Assembly (NCBI GenBank): GCA_031401035.1
Contig: JANNRA010000079.1
Coordinates: 4,322-68,321 of the forward strand
Direction of reading: 5' to 3'
Source: JANNRA01 sp031401035
GTDB lineage: Bacteria > Desulfobacterota > Binatia > HRBIN30 > CADEER01
DNA length: 64,000 nt
Below, piece by piece: positions 26,605 to 36,342 of the stretch. Position 1 is the stretch's first letter, and each line of letters begins with the position of its first letter. A program made the translations under genes and the position numbers. The notes under the pieces were generated by a model. It was given only the letters and a program-made list of their open reading frames with translations, made no database searches and was not told where the DNA came from.

Positions 26605-28425
26605 TCAGTGCGATTCGCACCACTGCCGGATGTGCTCGATGAACGTCGGGCCGAGGTCCTGCAGCTTGCGTTCGCCGACGCCGTAGACGCCGGCGAAGGC
26701 GTCGAGCGTGGTCGGGCGGCGGCGCGCCAGGTCGCGCAGCGTCGCGTCGTTGAAGACGATATACGGCGGCACGCCGCGCGCCTCGGCGAGGGCGCGGCGC
26801 AGGCCGCGCAGGTGGTCGAAGAGGTCGCGGTCGACGCCCTCCCACGACTCCGTGGCGGCGCGCGGCAGGCTCGCCGCGGTGGCCAGCTTCGGCTGCACGA
26901 GCTGGGCCGGGCGCTGGCCGCGCAGAACCTCCCACGAGGCGGCGTTGAGGCGCAGTACCGGGCGGTCGCCGCTGCTGCGGTCGAGCAGGTGCTGGTCGAC
27001 GAGCTGGTGCACCATCGCCGTGACGCCGCCGCGCTGCAGGTGCTTGAGCAGCCCGTAGGTGGTGAGCTGCGCGTGCCGGCGGGCGCGGATGCGCTCGGTG
27101 TCGGCGCCGACCAGGATGTCGACGATGTGAGTGACGCCAACCCCCTCGGCGCGCGCCACGGCGGAGAGGATCTTCTGCGCCGTCACGGTACCGTCGCTGG
27201 CGCCCTCGACCTCGCCCAGACAGACGTCGCAGGCGCCGCAGTTGTCGCGTTCGTAGGCCTGGCCGAAGTACTCCGACAGCGTCCTGTGCCGGCAGGCGAG
27301 GCCGGAGGCAAAGCGCTGCATGTGGCGCAGCAGCTGCTTGCCGGCCTCCAGACCGTCGCTCGCGGCGCCCGCCTCGGCGGCGCTGCGCTCCATGAGGCGC
27401 TCGATGCGCACCACGTCCGCGCCGGAGTACAGCAGCACGCACTCGGCCTCGAGGCCGTCGCGGCCCGAGCGGCCGGTCTCCTGCTGATAGTGCTCGATCG
27501 ATTTCGGCAGGCCGGTGTGCAGGACGCAGCGCACGTCGCTGCGATCGATGCCCATGCCGAAGGCGACGGTGGCGACGACGACGTCGAGCTTCTCCTCCGC
27601 GAACGCCTCCTGGGTGCGGCGGCGCAGGCCGCTGTCCATACCCGCATGGTAGTGCGCGGCGCGCAGCCCCTGGGCGGCCAGTTGCGCGGCGAGCGACTCG
27701 GTCTCGCGCCGGCTCAGGCAGTAGACAATGGCCGCCTCGTCGGCGTGCCGGCGCAGCACCTGCAGGGTCTGGCGCGCCGTATCGCCGCGCGGCACGACCC
27801 GGTAGGTCAGGTTGGGGCGGTCGAAGGTGCCGACCAGGAGCAACGGATCGGCGAGCTGCAGCTGCGTCGCGATGTCCTCGCGCACGCGCTCGGTGGCGGT
27901 GGCGGTGAAGGCGCGCAGACTGGCGCCGGGGATGCGCGTCTTCAACTCGGCGAGCTGGCGGTACTCCGGCCGGAAGTCGTGGCCCCAGTGACTGATGCAG
28001 TGCGCCTCGTCGACGGCGAAGTCACGCACGCCGGCGCGTTCGAGCCAGGTCAGGAAGCGCGGCGCCAGCAGGCGTTCGGGGGCGACGAAGAGGAGGCGGT
28101 AGCGGTCGTCGGCGAGGCCCTGCTCGACCTCGCGCATCTCGTCGAGCTCGAGGCCGCTGTGCAGGGCGGCGGCGGGGTAGCCGTTCTCGCGCAGGCCGTC
28201 CACCTGGTCCTTCATGAGCGCGATGAGCGGCGAGATGACGACGTCGATGCGGCCGGCGACGGCGGGCGGCACCTGATAACACAGGGACTTGCCGCCGCCG
28301 GTCGGCAACACCACCAGGGCGTCGCGGTGCGCCAGGCCGGCGGCGATCGCCGCCTCCTGCATCGGCCGCAGCTGCTCGAAGCCCCAGTAGCGGCGCACGA
28401 CGTCGAGAACGGCGGGATCGGGCAT
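26605..28425 (-). CDS. recQ: ATP-dependent DNA helicase RecQ
   Basis: A 606-residue superfamily 2 helicase, 3'-5' polarity, for recombination and replication-fork repair. It has Walker A PTGGGKS (41-47), DEAH in FAVDEAHCISHWGHDFRPEY, motif III TATATE, motifs V/VI VVVATVAFGMGIDRSDVR and YQQETGRSGRDG. A zinc site uses ACRH...CGACDVC, followed by a winged-helix RQC domain and a C-terminal HRDC domain (LFDHLRGLRRALAEARGVPP, YIVFNDATLRDLA). The domain set and length are those of a full RecQ. ATG 28425 matches the family start. Confidence 0.96.
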   Translation of the reverse strand: MPDPAVLDVVRRYWGFEQLRPMQEAAIAAGLAHRDALVVLPTGGGKSLCYQVPPAVAGRIDVVISPLIALMKDQVDGLRENGYPAAALHSGLELDEMREVEQGLADDRYRLLFVAPERLLAPRFLTWLERAGVRDFAVDEAHCISHWGHDFRPEYRQLAELKTRIPGASLRAFTATATERVREDIATQLQLADPLLLVGTFDRPNLTYRVVPRGDTARQTLQVLRRHADEAAIVYCLSRRETESLAAQLAAQGLRAAHYHAGMDSGLRRRTQEAFAEEKLDVVVATVAFGMGIDRSDVRCVLHTGLPKSIEHYQQETGRSGRDGLEAECVLLYSGADVVRIERLMERSAAEAGAASDGLEAGKQLLRHMQRFASGLACRHRTLSEYFGQAYERDNCGACDVCLGEVEGASDGTVTAQKILSAVARAEGVGVTHIVDILVGADTERIRARRHAQLTTYGLLKHLQRGGVTAMVHQLVDQHLLDRSSGDRPVLRLNAASWEVLRGQRPAQLVQPKLATAASLPRAATESWEGVDRDLFDHLRGLRRALAEARGVPPYIVFNDATLRDLARRRPTTLDAFAGVYGVGERKLQDLGPTFIEHIRQWCESH

Positions 28426-28528
28426 CGCGCTGCGGCTAGCCGCGGTGCGCGACAGTGTCAATGAGCGAGGGGGCTCATCGCGGCGGTCCGGACTTCCGCC
28501 CCCCCGCAAAAGGTGCGATCTGAACCGA

Positions 28529-29671
28529 ATGCAGACCGTCGTAACGACGCTGATGGGAATCGACTTCCCGATCTTCGCATTCACCCACTGCCGCGACGTC
28601 GTCGCGGCGGTGACCAACGCCGGCGGCTTCGGCGTACTCGGGGCGGTCGCCCACACGCCCGAGCAGCTCGACATCGATCTCGCCTGGATCCGCGCGCAGA
28701 CGAAGGGGCGGCCGTTCGGCGTCGATCTGCTGATTCCGCGTCGGTACGTCGGCGCCGAGAGCGGCGGCATCAGCGCCGCGGACCTGCGCGCCCTGCTGCC
28801 GGAGGAGCACCGCGACTGGATCGACGCCTTGCTGGCGCACCACGGCGTGCCGCCGCTGCCACCGCCGGGCCCCGACAGCACGCGCGACGAGCGCGGCCTG
28901 GCCGGGCTGCGGGTCGACGCAAAAAGCCTGGCGCCGCTGATCGAGGTCGCCTTCGAGCATAAAGTGAAACTGCTCGCTTCGGCTCTCGGGACACCGCCCG
29001 AGTGGCTGATCGAGCGCGCCCACGCGGCCGGGATTCCGGTCGCCGCCCTCGCCGGCCGCCTCGACCATGCCGTCGCGCACCAGCAAGCCGGCGTCGATAT
29101 CATCATCGCCCAGGGCACCGAGGGCGGCGGCCACACCGGCGAGATCGCGACCATGGTCCTGGTGCCGCAGGTGGTCGACGCCGTCGCGCCGGTGCCGGTG
29201 CTCGCCGCCGGCGGCATCGCCTCGGGGCGGCAGATCGCCGCCGCGCTCGCGCTCGGCGCGGAGGGCGTCTGGTGCGGCTCGGTGTGGCTGACCACCGAGG
29301 AGGCGGAGACGCCGCCGGTGGTGAAGGAGAAGTTCCTCGCCGCCACCTCGTCCGATACGCGCCGCTCGCGATCCCTGACCGGCAAGCCGGCGCGCATGCT
29401 GCGCACCGCCTGGACCGACGCCTGGGAGGCGCCCGACGCCCCCGCGCCGCTCGGCATGCCGCTGCAGAGCATGCTGATCGCCACCGCGCAGCGGCGCATC
29501 CACCGCGTCGCGCACCAGCCCGACTCGGGCGCCCGCGCGCTGGCGACCTACTTCGTCGGCCAGGTGGTCGGCCAGATGAACGAGCCGAAATCGACCCGCC
29601 GCGTCATGAGCGAGATGATCGAGGAGTTCGTCACCGTCATGGAGCGCCTCGACCGCCTCGTCGGGGAATGA
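28529..29671 (+). CDS. Nitronate monooxygenase (2-nitropropane dioxygenase family)
   Basis: A 380-residue FMN-dependent TIM-barrel protein. It shows GIDFPIFAFTHCRDVVAAVTNAGGFGVLGA, GVDIIIAQGTEGGGHTGE (FMN-binding loop and catalytic His) and LAAGGIASGRQIAAALALGAEGVW. The family oxidises alkyl nitronates, but many members have other or unknown roles, such as trans-enoyl reductases. ATG 28529 is used because upstream codons are low complexity. It is divergent from recQ and convergent with the DJ-1/PfpI gene. Confidence 0.88.
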   Translation: MQTVVTTLMGIDFPIFAFTHCRDVVAAVTNAGGFGVLGAVAHTPEQLDIDLAWIRAQTKGRPFGVDLLIPRRYVGAESGGISAADLRALLPEEHRDWIDALLAHHGVPPLPPPGPDSTRDERGLAGLRVDAKSLAPLIEVAFEHKVKLLASALGTPPEWLIERAHAAGIPVAALAGRLDHAVAHQQAGVDIIIAQGTEGGGHTGEIATMVLVPQVVDAVAPVPVLAAGGIASGRQIAAALALGAEGVWCGSVWLTTEEAETPPVVKEKFLAATSSDTRRSRSLTGKPARMLRTAWTDAWEAPDAPAPLGMPLQSMLIATAQRRIHRVAHQPDSGARALATYFVGQVVGQMNEPKSTRRVMSEMIEEFVTVMERLDRLVGE

Positions 29672-29715
29672 ACGCGGCACCCGCGGCGGATCCGGCCCGC
29701 CGGCCGGCGCGACGG

Positions 29716-30747
29716 TCAGCGCCACGGGTACTCGAGTTGCAGGGCGACGAAGCGCGCCGTCGGTACACCGTCTCGCTCGGCGATACGGGCGAGGGCATGG
29801 TCGAGCGACTGGCCGGGCGGAACGCGCGCGTCCGGCACCTCCTCGATGCGGTCGAACGTTCCCGGCGCCGCGACGGCGTCGGGGCGCAGCCGCAGCCCGC
29901 GGCGGGTGACGATCGCGCCGGGCGCGATGGCGGTCGTCAGCGTCGTCGCACGGTAGGTGCGACCGAGCGCGTCGGCGGTGAAGCTGAGGCTGATCTCGTC
30001 GATGCCGGCGGCGATCGGAATGCCGACCCGCTCCCAGCGCCAGACGGCGAGCAGGTTGGCCGCCGCCGTGGCGAGCTGGCGCGCGTCGAGGTGATAGCGC
30101 GCGCTGTCGTGCGCCGCGCTCCAGTCCGACACGCCGAGCTCAGCGGCCAGCGTCGCGGCGCGGGCGCGACCGGCGATCGCCTCGACCAGGGCCAGCGACG
30201 CCGGTAGCGAGGCGCTGACGCCGGTGGTCGTCAGCAGCGGCCCGTCGCGCACATAGCGCCGGTCGCGAATCCAGCGGGTGCCGGTGAACTTCGCCTGCAG
30301 GTCGGCGAACGAATACCAGTGGCCGGTGGCCGCGCGCTGTTCGAGCAGGCCGGCGTTGGCCACCAGCCAGACACCGTCGCAGATTCCGACGATGGTCGCG
30401 CCAGCCCGCGCCTGCGCCCGTAGCCAGGCGATCAGGGCCGGTTGCTCGATGTTATGCACCGCGGGGACGACGACGTAGTCGGCGCCGCCCGGGTAGCGAG
30501 CGTCGAAGGACGCGAGAGTCTCGCGCGGCTCGAGCGTCAGGGCGGGCATCAGCTGCACCGGGCCGGACTCCACCGCGACGTCGACGACGTCGACCACACC
30601 CGACTGCGCGAGGACGCCGTAGGGAACGACGAAGTCCGTCACCTCCGTGCCGTCGTTGGCGGCGAGGACGGCGACCAGCGGCCGCGCCGCGGCGCGGCCG
30701 GCGCACAGGGGCAGGAGGACGGCGAGCAGCAGCAGGCGTCTGGACAT
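29716..30747 (-). CDS. Exported DJ-1/PfpI family protein
   Basis: A 343-residue protein with a signal peptide (MSRRLLLLAVLLPLCAGRAA) and a DJ-1/PfpI domain (~24-195): VAVLAANDGTEVTDFVVPYG, YVVVPAVHN and nucleophile elbow GICDGVWLVANAGLL with C123. The fold is that of the sensor part of AraC-type GATase1 regulators, yet no HTH is present. The C-terminal ~150 residues (LAVWRWERVGIP, DEISLSFTADALGRTYR) are unfamiliar. Its enzymatic role, if any, is in the periplasm. Confidence 0.82.
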   Translation of the reverse strand: MSRRLLLLAVLLPLCAGRAAARPLVAVLAANDGTEVTDFVVPYGVLAQSGVVDVVDVAVESGPVQLMPALTLEPRETLASFDARYPGGADYVVVPAVHNIEQPALIAWLRAQARAGATIVGICDGVWLVANAGLLEQRAATGHWYSFADLQAKFTGTRWIRDRRYVRDGPLLTTTGVSASLPASLALVEAIAGRARAATLAAELGVSDWSAAHDSARYHLDARQLATAAANLLAVWRWERVGIPIAAGIDEISLSFTADALGRTYRATTLTTAIAPGAIVTRRGLRLRPDAVAAPGTFDRIEEVPDARVPPGQSLDHALARIAERDGVPTARFVALQLEYPWR

Positions 30748-30906
30748 GCCCCGGCACCCTAGCCCCGCGCGGCGCGCCCACGCAGGACAAACAACGGCCG
30801 AATCCTGCCATCAACGTCGAGCCGCGCCGGACTTGCCCGAACAGGAAGCCGCGTGCCATCCATCGCTCGACCGCCGTCGCCAGTCCTGCCGCGACGCGAC
30901 ACCACC

Positions 30907-32511
30907 ATGGCTCGCTTACTCAAGATCGCGCTTGGCTTCGTCGGCGGCCTCGTCGGCCTGACGGCGCTCGTGCTGCTGTCGGGCGTCCTGCGTCCGGGTC
31001 GGCAGGCGACGCCGATCGCCGGCGCGCCGCCCCCCGGCACGGGCTTCGTCGGCTACCCGGTCGCGCCGCAGCCGCTGACGGGATTCGCGGCGCAACAGAT
31101 TCTGCACCCGTACATGGCCTTCGAAGGCGGCGGCCTGCACGGCAACGCCTACAATTCGGACGTCCACGTCACCGGCGGACCGCTCGGCAAGAACCTACGG
31201 GTCACCTCGCGCCAGGTCTCGCCCTTCCCCGGCGGCGTCTGTCCGACGATCACCTTCGCGCGCGACGGCCTGATCGTCGCCATGTGCGCCTCCTTCTCGG
31301 GCTTCGAGATCAACCTGTTCGAACCGCACACCCTCGCCCTCCTCGCCACCCACAAGCTGGTGACCCGGCCCTCCACCTTCGCGGCGCTGGTGAAGTGGAA
31401 CATGGACCTCATCGTCCTCGACACCAGCGGCGGTAGTTACTTCTACCTCGACAACGAGGACCGCGCCGTGCTCGCCGATGCCGACCAGCGCCTGCAGCGC
31501 CTGGGCCATCGCCGCACCGCCGATGGCGAGTGGGAATTCTACGTCGCCGATTCGTGGGACCTCGAACCGTACGCCCCGCACGACTGTCTGGATATCGACA
31601 ACTGGCTGCCGACCGGCGAGTGCGATCCGGTCACCTCCGTGATGCCGGATTACCGCGGGCGCATCTGGTGGGTGACGCGCTTCGGTCGCGTCGGCACGGT
31701 CGACCCGACCACCGGCCGCATCGCCGTGCATCGGTTTGCCGGCGAGGAGATCCAGAACAGCCTGTCGGCGGATCGCGACGGCATGTACGTGATCACCGAT
31801 TTCGCCCTCTACCAGATGGTGGCCGATGACGACGGCACGCCGCGCACGGTGTGGCGGGAGGCCTACCTGCGCAGCAACCGCTACCGCTACGGCAACATCA
31901 ACAACGGCTCCGGCTCGACGCCGACCCTGATGGACGATGAACGCGGCCGCCGCTACGTCGCCATCACCGACGCCGGCGACGATCGCACCGGCCTGGTCGT
32001 CTATCGGCGCGAAGCCGACGTCCGTGGACCGCGCCAGATCTGTCGCGTGCCGCTGTTCGGCCAGGACGCGTCGGCGGTGGAGATCTCGCCCATCGGCTGG
32101 GGACGTTCCCTCGTCGTCAAGAACGATGCCGGCTATCGCAGCGCCCTCCACGGCACGTCGGAACAGGCCATCGCCGGCGGCATCGCGCGCGTCGACATCC
32201 GCGCCGACGACAGCGGCTGCGACGTGGTGTGGACCGCGCCCAACCGTGTACCGGCGGTGGTCAGCAAGCTGTCGACCAACGGCTTGCTCTATTTCTACAC
32301 CTTCGAGCAGCAAGCGGACGGCACCAACGCCTGGTTCTTCCTGGCGCTGGATTTTCTCACCGGCAAACCCGTCTACAAACAGTTCGTCGGCGCCGGACAG
32401 GCCTTCGACATCAACTGGGGCTCGCCGGCCATCGCCACCGACGGCACCGTCTACCTGGGCGTCTTCAAGGGCCTCCTCGCCATCGCCGACACCGCGCCCG
32501 GTGAACGATAG
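30907..32511 (+). CDS. Membrane-anchored beta-propeller-like protein
   Basis: A 534-residue protein. ATG 30907 begins MARLLKIALGFVGGLVGLTA, a single N-terminal anchor, followed by a large extracytoplasmic region. Repeated strands such as DYRGRIWWVTRFGRVGTVD, RDGMYVITDFALYQMVADD, GSPAIATDGTVYLGVFKGLLA and DRTGLVVYRRE suggest a YVTN/PQQ-like propeller. Six or more cysteines could pair. No catalytic motif is recognised. It starts a run of four same-strand genes (sulfotransferase 4 bp later, small membrane protein, SulP) and probably shares an operon with them. Confidence 0.72.
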   Translation: MARLLKIALGFVGGLVGLTALVLLSGVLRPGRQATPIAGAPPPGTGFVGYPVAPQPLTGFAAQQILHPYMAFEGGGLHGNAYNSDVHVTGGPLGKNLRVTSRQVSPFPGGVCPTITFARDGLIVAMCASFSGFEINLFEPHTLALLATHKLVTRPSTFAALVKWNMDLIVLDTSGGSYFYLDNEDRAVLADADQRLQRLGHRRTADGEWEFYVADSWDLEPYAPHDCLDIDNWLPTGECDPVTSVMPDYRGRIWWVTRFGRVGTVDPTTGRIAVHRFAGEEIQNSLSADRDGMYVITDFALYQMVADDDGTPRTVWREAYLRSNRYRYGNINNGSGSTPTLMDDERGRRYVAITDAGDDRTGLVVYRREADVRGPRQICRVPLFGQDASAVEISPIGWGRSLVVKNDAGYRSALHGTSEQAIAGGIARVDIRADDSGCDVVWTAPNRVPAVVSKLSTNGLLYFYTFEQQADGTNAWFFLALDFLTGKPVYKQFVGAGQAFDINWGSPAIATDGTVYLGVFKGLLAIADTAPGER

Positions 32512-32515
32512 CCGC

Positions 32516-33625
32516 ATGCACTTTCACGCCTACCTCGCCTTCACCGACCCGGTAACGCTGTTCAGGATCCTGAGGACCAACGGCGGCTTCGACGCCCGCT
32601 ACAGCGCGCGCGTGTGCCTCCTGTTCCTCGTCTCCGTCGTCATGCTGCCGTTCACCTGGCTCGAGCGGGCGCTGTACGGGCGGCGCCTCGCCGCGCAGCG
32701 CCTCAGCGACAGTCCGCTGATCATCCTCGGGCACGACCGCAGCGGCACCACCCATCTGCTCAACCTGCTCAGCCTCGACGCGCAGTTCGCCTACACGCGC
32801 CCGTCGCAGATGATACTGCCCAGCTGCTGCCTGCTGTTCGACGCGGCGATCGACCGCCTATTGAGCCGGCTCGACTACCGCCGCCCGTTCGACGAGATGG
32901 AAGTCGGCCCCGGCAGCCCGCAGGACGACGCAGTGCCGCTGGTGAAACTGACGCCGCACTGCGAGTACCACAAGTACAGTTTCCCGCGCAGCTATCGCGC
33001 CTGGCTCGACGCCTACGTGTTCACCTTCAGCGCCGATTCACCGGCGTACGCGGAATGGCGACGCGTCTACCTCGGCACCCTGCGCAAAGCGGCGCTGCTG
33101 ATGGGCCGCGACCGTCCGCTGCTCAAAAGCCCAGCCACCATGGGCAAGCTCAACGTGCTGCTCGACCTGTTCCCGCACGCCAAGTTCATCCACATCAAAC
33201 GCGATCCGCACAAGGTCATTCCGTCGCAGATCCATCTGCACCGCACCATGGCGCGCAAGTACGGCCTGGAAACCGTCACCGACGCGCAGCTCACCGACTT
33301 CGCGCTGTATCAGTACCAGGGCTACATGCAGGGTTTCCTGCGCGATCGGCACCTGATCCCCCCCGCCAACCTCATCGAGATCCACTACGAGGACTTCGTC
33401 GCCGATCGCATGGGCTGGTTGCGCACCATCTACGACACCCTCGCGCTGGGGGATGCCGCCGCCACCGCGGCGCGGTGGGAAGCGCACATCAGCCGCGTGC
33501 GCGGCTACGAACCGCACCGCTTCCCCGCCGACCCCGTCCTGCGCGACCGCATCGACGCCGAGCTCGGCTTCGCCTTCGCGGCGCTCGGGTATCAGATAAC
33601 TCCAGCCTCGGCCGCGCCATGCTGA
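32516..33625 (+). CDS. Sulfotransferase family protein
   Basis: A 369-residue sulfotransferase (Sulfotransfer_3 type). The PAPS 5'-phosphosulfate loop is IILGHDRSGTTHLLNLLS, and the 3'-phosphate-binding region is HIKRDPHKVIPSQ; a late HYEDFVADRMGWLRTIY is typical. One N-terminal hydrophobic stretch (CLLFLVSVVMLPFTW) may anchor it. It would transfer sulfonate from PAPS to a hydroxyl or amine acceptor that cannot be named. ATG 32516 follows the propeller stop by 4 bp, and its 3' end overlaps the next gene by 7 bp. The SulP transporter downstream suggests a sulfate-supply link. Confidence 0.88.
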   Translation: MHFHAYLAFTDPVTLFRILRTNGGFDARYSARVCLLFLVSVVMLPFTWLERALYGRRLAAQRLSDSPLIILGHDRSGTTHLLNLLSLDAQFAYTRPSQMILPSCCLLFDAAIDRLLSRLDYRRPFDEMEVGPGSPQDDAVPLVKLTPHCEYHKYSFPRSYRAWLDAYVFTFSADSPAYAEWRRVYLGTLRKAALLMGRDRPLLKSPATMGKLNVLLDLFPHAKFIHIKRDPHKVIPSQIHLHRTMARKYGLETVTDAQLTDFALYQYQGYMQGFLRDRHLIPPANLIEIHYEDFVADRMGWLRTIYDTLALGDAAATAARWEAHISRVRGYEPHRFPADPVLRDRIDAELGFAFAALGYQITPASAAPC

Positions 33626-34035
33626 CGCGCATCAGGCGAACCCTCGACGCCAACATCGACTACGGCAGCGCGATCATCGCCGCCTTGTTCCTGGGTACGG
33701 TCGTATTCTGCCTCAACTATGCGCACGGCGCGGCACGGGCCGTTCCCGCCGCGCTCAAGCAGGCGACCTACACGTTTTTCGTCGCCGGATTCATCGTCAA
33801 GAACAACGAGCGACTGGCGCGGCGACTGGCGTCGCCCGCCGCCTCCCTCCTGCTCGCGGCGACGGTGTCGAGTTGCCTGGCGGTGGGGCTCACCTTCCTC
33901 GTGCACAGCGCCCGCGGCACTCCGGAGCCCGTGCTCTCCACCCTGCCGACGGCGCTGATCGGCCCGCCAGCGTTCCTGCTGCTCGGCTGGCGTGCCCGCC
34001 GCGCGACGAGCGGCGCGGCGCCGGCATCCGACTGA
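33619..34035 (+). CDS. Small four-helix integral membrane protein
   Basis: A 138-residue membrane protein with about four hydrophobic helices (YGSAIIAALFLGTVVFCLNY, ALKQATYTFFVAGFIV, SLLLAATVSSCLAVGLTFLV, LIGPPAFLLLGWRA). No known family is recognised. Its start overlaps the sulfotransferase stop, implying coupled translation, so it probably works with that enzyme or its product. Confidence 0.7.
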   Translation: MLTRIRRTLDANIDYGSAIIAALFLGTVVFCLNYAHGAARAVPAALKQATYTFFVAGFIVKNNERLARRLASPAASLLLAATVSSCLAVGLTFLVHSARGTPEPVLSTLPTALIGPPAFLLLGWRARRATSGAAPASD

Positions 34036-34082
34036 GTGCGTGCGCTGGCCGCCCCGCTTCTGCTAGCAGGCCCCGACCCTCG

Positions 34083-35879
34083 ATGACGGTAGCCGCGACG
34101 ACCGCCCCCCGGCTGAGGACGTTGTACCAATACGTCCCGGCCCTCGACGCCCTGCGAACCTACAGTCTCGCGGCAGCGCGCGCGGACGTGCTCGCCGGCC
34201 TGTCGGTGGCCGCCGTCGCCGTCCCGCAGGCGATGGCCTACGCGATGATCGCCGGCCTCCCGGCCCAGTACGGCCTGTACACCGCCATCGTCATGACGAC
34301 GGTCGGGGCGCTGTTCGATTCGTCGCGCCAACTGATCAACGGCCCGACCAATGCGATCTCCATCGCCCTGCTGAGCGCCATCGGCTCGCTGCCAACGCAG
34401 GACGAGCGCGTCCAGGCGGCGGTGCTGGTGGCCTTCCTGGTGGGATCGATTCAGATCGTCATCAGCGTGCTGCGCCTCGGCGACCTGACCCGCTACATCT
34501 CGCATTCCGTCATCATCGGCTTCACCGCCGGCGCCAGCGTGCTGTTGGTGCTCGATCAGACCAAGAACCTGCTCGGCCTGACGGCCGTCGGCAACGTGCA
34601 CGAACACTTCCTGGTCCGTTTCTGGCTCACCCTCACGCAGGGCGGCGCAATCCACGGCCCGACGCTGGCCATCGGCCTGGTGTCGATCGCGCTCATCCTG
34701 GGGCTGCGCTGGCTGAAGCGCGTCGCCGGGGTGCGGTTGTTGCCCGAGTTCCTGATCGTCATCGTGCTCATGGCCGCGGCGGTGGGGCGATTGGGGCTCG
34801 TCGAGCACGGCGTCGCGGTGGTCGGCGACATCCCGGCGGCGCTGCCCTCGCCGGCCTGGCCGGCGCTCGGCGTACCGCATCTGCAGGACCTCGCGAGCAG
34901 TTCGCTGGCGATCGCCCTGTTGGGCCTGCTCGAGGCGATCTCGATGGCGAAGGCCATCGCCTCGGTCACCGGTCAGAAGCTCGACATGAATCAGCAGTGC
35001 CTGAGTGAGGCATTGGCGAACTTCACCGGCAGCTTCTTCCAGTGCATGCCCGGCTCGGGCTCGCTGACGCGTTCGGCCATCAACCAGCAGGCGGGGGCCC
35101 AGACACAGTGGTCGGGCGTCGTCTCGGCGGTCGCCGTCGCGCTCATCATGCTCGTCTTCGCGCCGTACGCGCGCTTCATTCCGCGCTCCGCGCTCGCCGG
35201 GCTGCTGATCATCACCGCGGCGCGCATGGTCAACCTGCGCGACCTGCGCTACCACATGCGCGCCTCGCGCTTCGACGCCGTCATCGTCGCCACCACCGCC
35301 GTCGCCGCCGTCGCCATCTCGATCGAGTTCTGCGTCCTGATCGGCGTCTTCATGTCCTTCCTGCTCGCCGTGCCGCGCATGAGCCGCATGCTGCTGACGG
35401 AGTTTCTCGTCACCGATCGCACCGTGCGCGAGCGCCGTGAGGACGACGACGAGTGCGACCGCATCCTCATCTTCGGCATCGAGGGCGAAATGTATTTCGG
35501 GTCCGGCTCGAGCCTCGAGCAGCACCTCGACGCCATCGAAGGGCGTATCGGGCCGGCAACGCGCGCGGTGGTGCTGCGCCTGAAGCGGGCCCGCAACGCC
35601 GACGCCGTCGGCCTGTCGCTGCTGGGAAAGTTCATCGACCACGTGCAGGCGCGCGGCGTGCACGTCATCCTGTGCGGCGTCCAGGAAGCGATGGCGATCC
35701 GCATGCAGAAATGCGGCGTGACCGACAAACTCGCGCCGTCGCACCTGTTCCTGGAGCAGCCGGTCAAGCAGACCAGCACGGTGCTCGCCATCCGCTACGC
35801 CTACGAGCTGCTGACTGAGTTCTGCCCGACCTGCCCGCGCCGCCACGCCATCGCCGGACCGCTGCATTACGAAATCTAG
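34083..35879 (+). CDS. SulP-family anion transporter with STAS domain
   Basis: A 598-residue SLC26/SulP transporter: 10-14 membrane helices with the family motifs AAVAVPQAMAYAMIAGLPAQYGLYTA and GPTNAISIAL near the N-terminus, and a cytoplasmic STAS domain from about 455 (RILIFGIEGEMYFGSGSSLEQ, ARNADAVGLSLLGKF). Substrates in the family include sulfate, bicarbonate and dicarboxylates. The sulfotransferase two genes upstream favours sulfate. ATG 34083 is chosen; a longer frame upstream shadows the previous gene. Confidence 0.92.
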   Translation: MTVAATTAPRLRTLYQYVPALDALRTYSLAAARADVLAGLSVAAVAVPQAMAYAMIAGLPAQYGLYTAIVMTTVGALFDSSRQLINGPTNAISIALLSAIGSLPTQDERVQAAVLVAFLVGSIQIVISVLRLGDLTRYISHSVIIGFTAGASVLLVLDQTKNLLGLTAVGNVHEHFLVRFWLTLTQGGAIHGPTLAIGLVSIALILGLRWLKRVAGVRLLPEFLIVIVLMAAAVGRLGLVEHGVAVVGDIPAALPSPAWPALGVPHLQDLASSSLAIALLGLLEAISMAKAIASVTGQKLDMNQQCLSEALANFTGSFFQCMPGSGSLTRSAINQQAGAQTQWSGVVSAVAVALIMLVFAPYARFIPRSALAGLLIITAARMVNLRDLRYHMRASRFDAVIVATTAVAAVAISIEFCVLIGVFMSFLLAVPRMSRMLLTEFLVTDRTVRERREDDDECDRILIFGIEGEMYFGSGSSLEQHLDAIEGRIGPATRAVVLRLKRARNADAVGLSLLGKFIDHVQARGVHVILCGVQEAMAIRMQKCGVTDKLAPSHLFLEQPVKQTSTVLAIRYAYELLTEFCPTCPRRHAIAGPLHYEI

Positions 35880-35899
35880 CGGCCTGTACCGGACGGATT

Positions 35900-35932
35900 G
35901 GTCGCGCCGGTGCACCGGGGACATGCGCGACC
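35900..35932. terminator. Branched hairpin between convergent genes
   Basis: GGTCGCGC (35900-35907) and GCGCGACC (35925-35932) form an 8-bp stem whose loop carries a 12-bp palindrome CCGGTGCACCGG. It lies between SulP and the receiver gene and may stop transcription from both sides. Confidence 0.5.
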
Positions 35933-35946
35933 GCCTTGGGATCCCC

Positions 35947-36342
35947 TCACCCCGGCGCGGCGCGGCCGAGCATGGTGGCGAGCGTCGCGATGAGCGTCTC
36001 AGTGACGACCGGTTTGTCGAGCCGCGGGTGGCCGCGCAGGGATTCCGGCAGCATGTCGAGGTCGGCGTAGCCGGTGACGAAGACGAACGGCGTGCGTCGT
36101 TCGACGAGAACCTCGGCGAGCCCGGCAACGCTGCCGCCGCGCAGGTGAATGTCGAGGATCGCCGCGTCGCAGGGCCGTTTCTCTATCAGCCCCAAGGCAT
36201 CCGCCGCCGTCGGCGCGATGACGACGACCTCGCAACCGCAGGTGGAGAGGAGGAACTCGAGCGATTGGGCGACGATGAAATCGTCCTCGACGATCAGGAT
36301 CCTCGCCCCGCGAAGGAGCCCCGGCGCGGATTCAATCGGCAT
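35947..36342 (-). CDS. Single-domain response regulator partnered with HWE kinase
   Basis: A 131-residue stand-alone receiver: LIVEDDFIVAQSLEF acidic pair, D64 in AILDIHLRGG, T in FVFVTGYAD, K in LDKPVV. The start is ATG 36342, set by GGAGGA 7 bp upstream; an earlier ATG at 36360 lacks one. It overlaps the HWE kinase end by 11 bp, so the pair is co-translated. The closest style is the CheY-like regulators that follow HWE kinases in general stress signalling of alpha-proteobacteria; the target here is unknown. Confidence 0.9.
   Translation of the reverse strand: MPIESAPGLLRGARILIVEDDFIVAQSLEFLLSTCGCEVVVIAPTAADALGLIEKRPCDAAILDIHLRGGSVAGLAEVLVERRTPFVFVTGYADLDMLPESLRGHPRLDKPVVTETLIATLATMLGRAAPG

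Noticed and set aside
25130..27442. One continuous frame through the amidase and into recQ
   Set aside because: The amidase start at 26554 fits the family exactly. Upstream codons are the out-of-frame shadow of the recQ 3' part.
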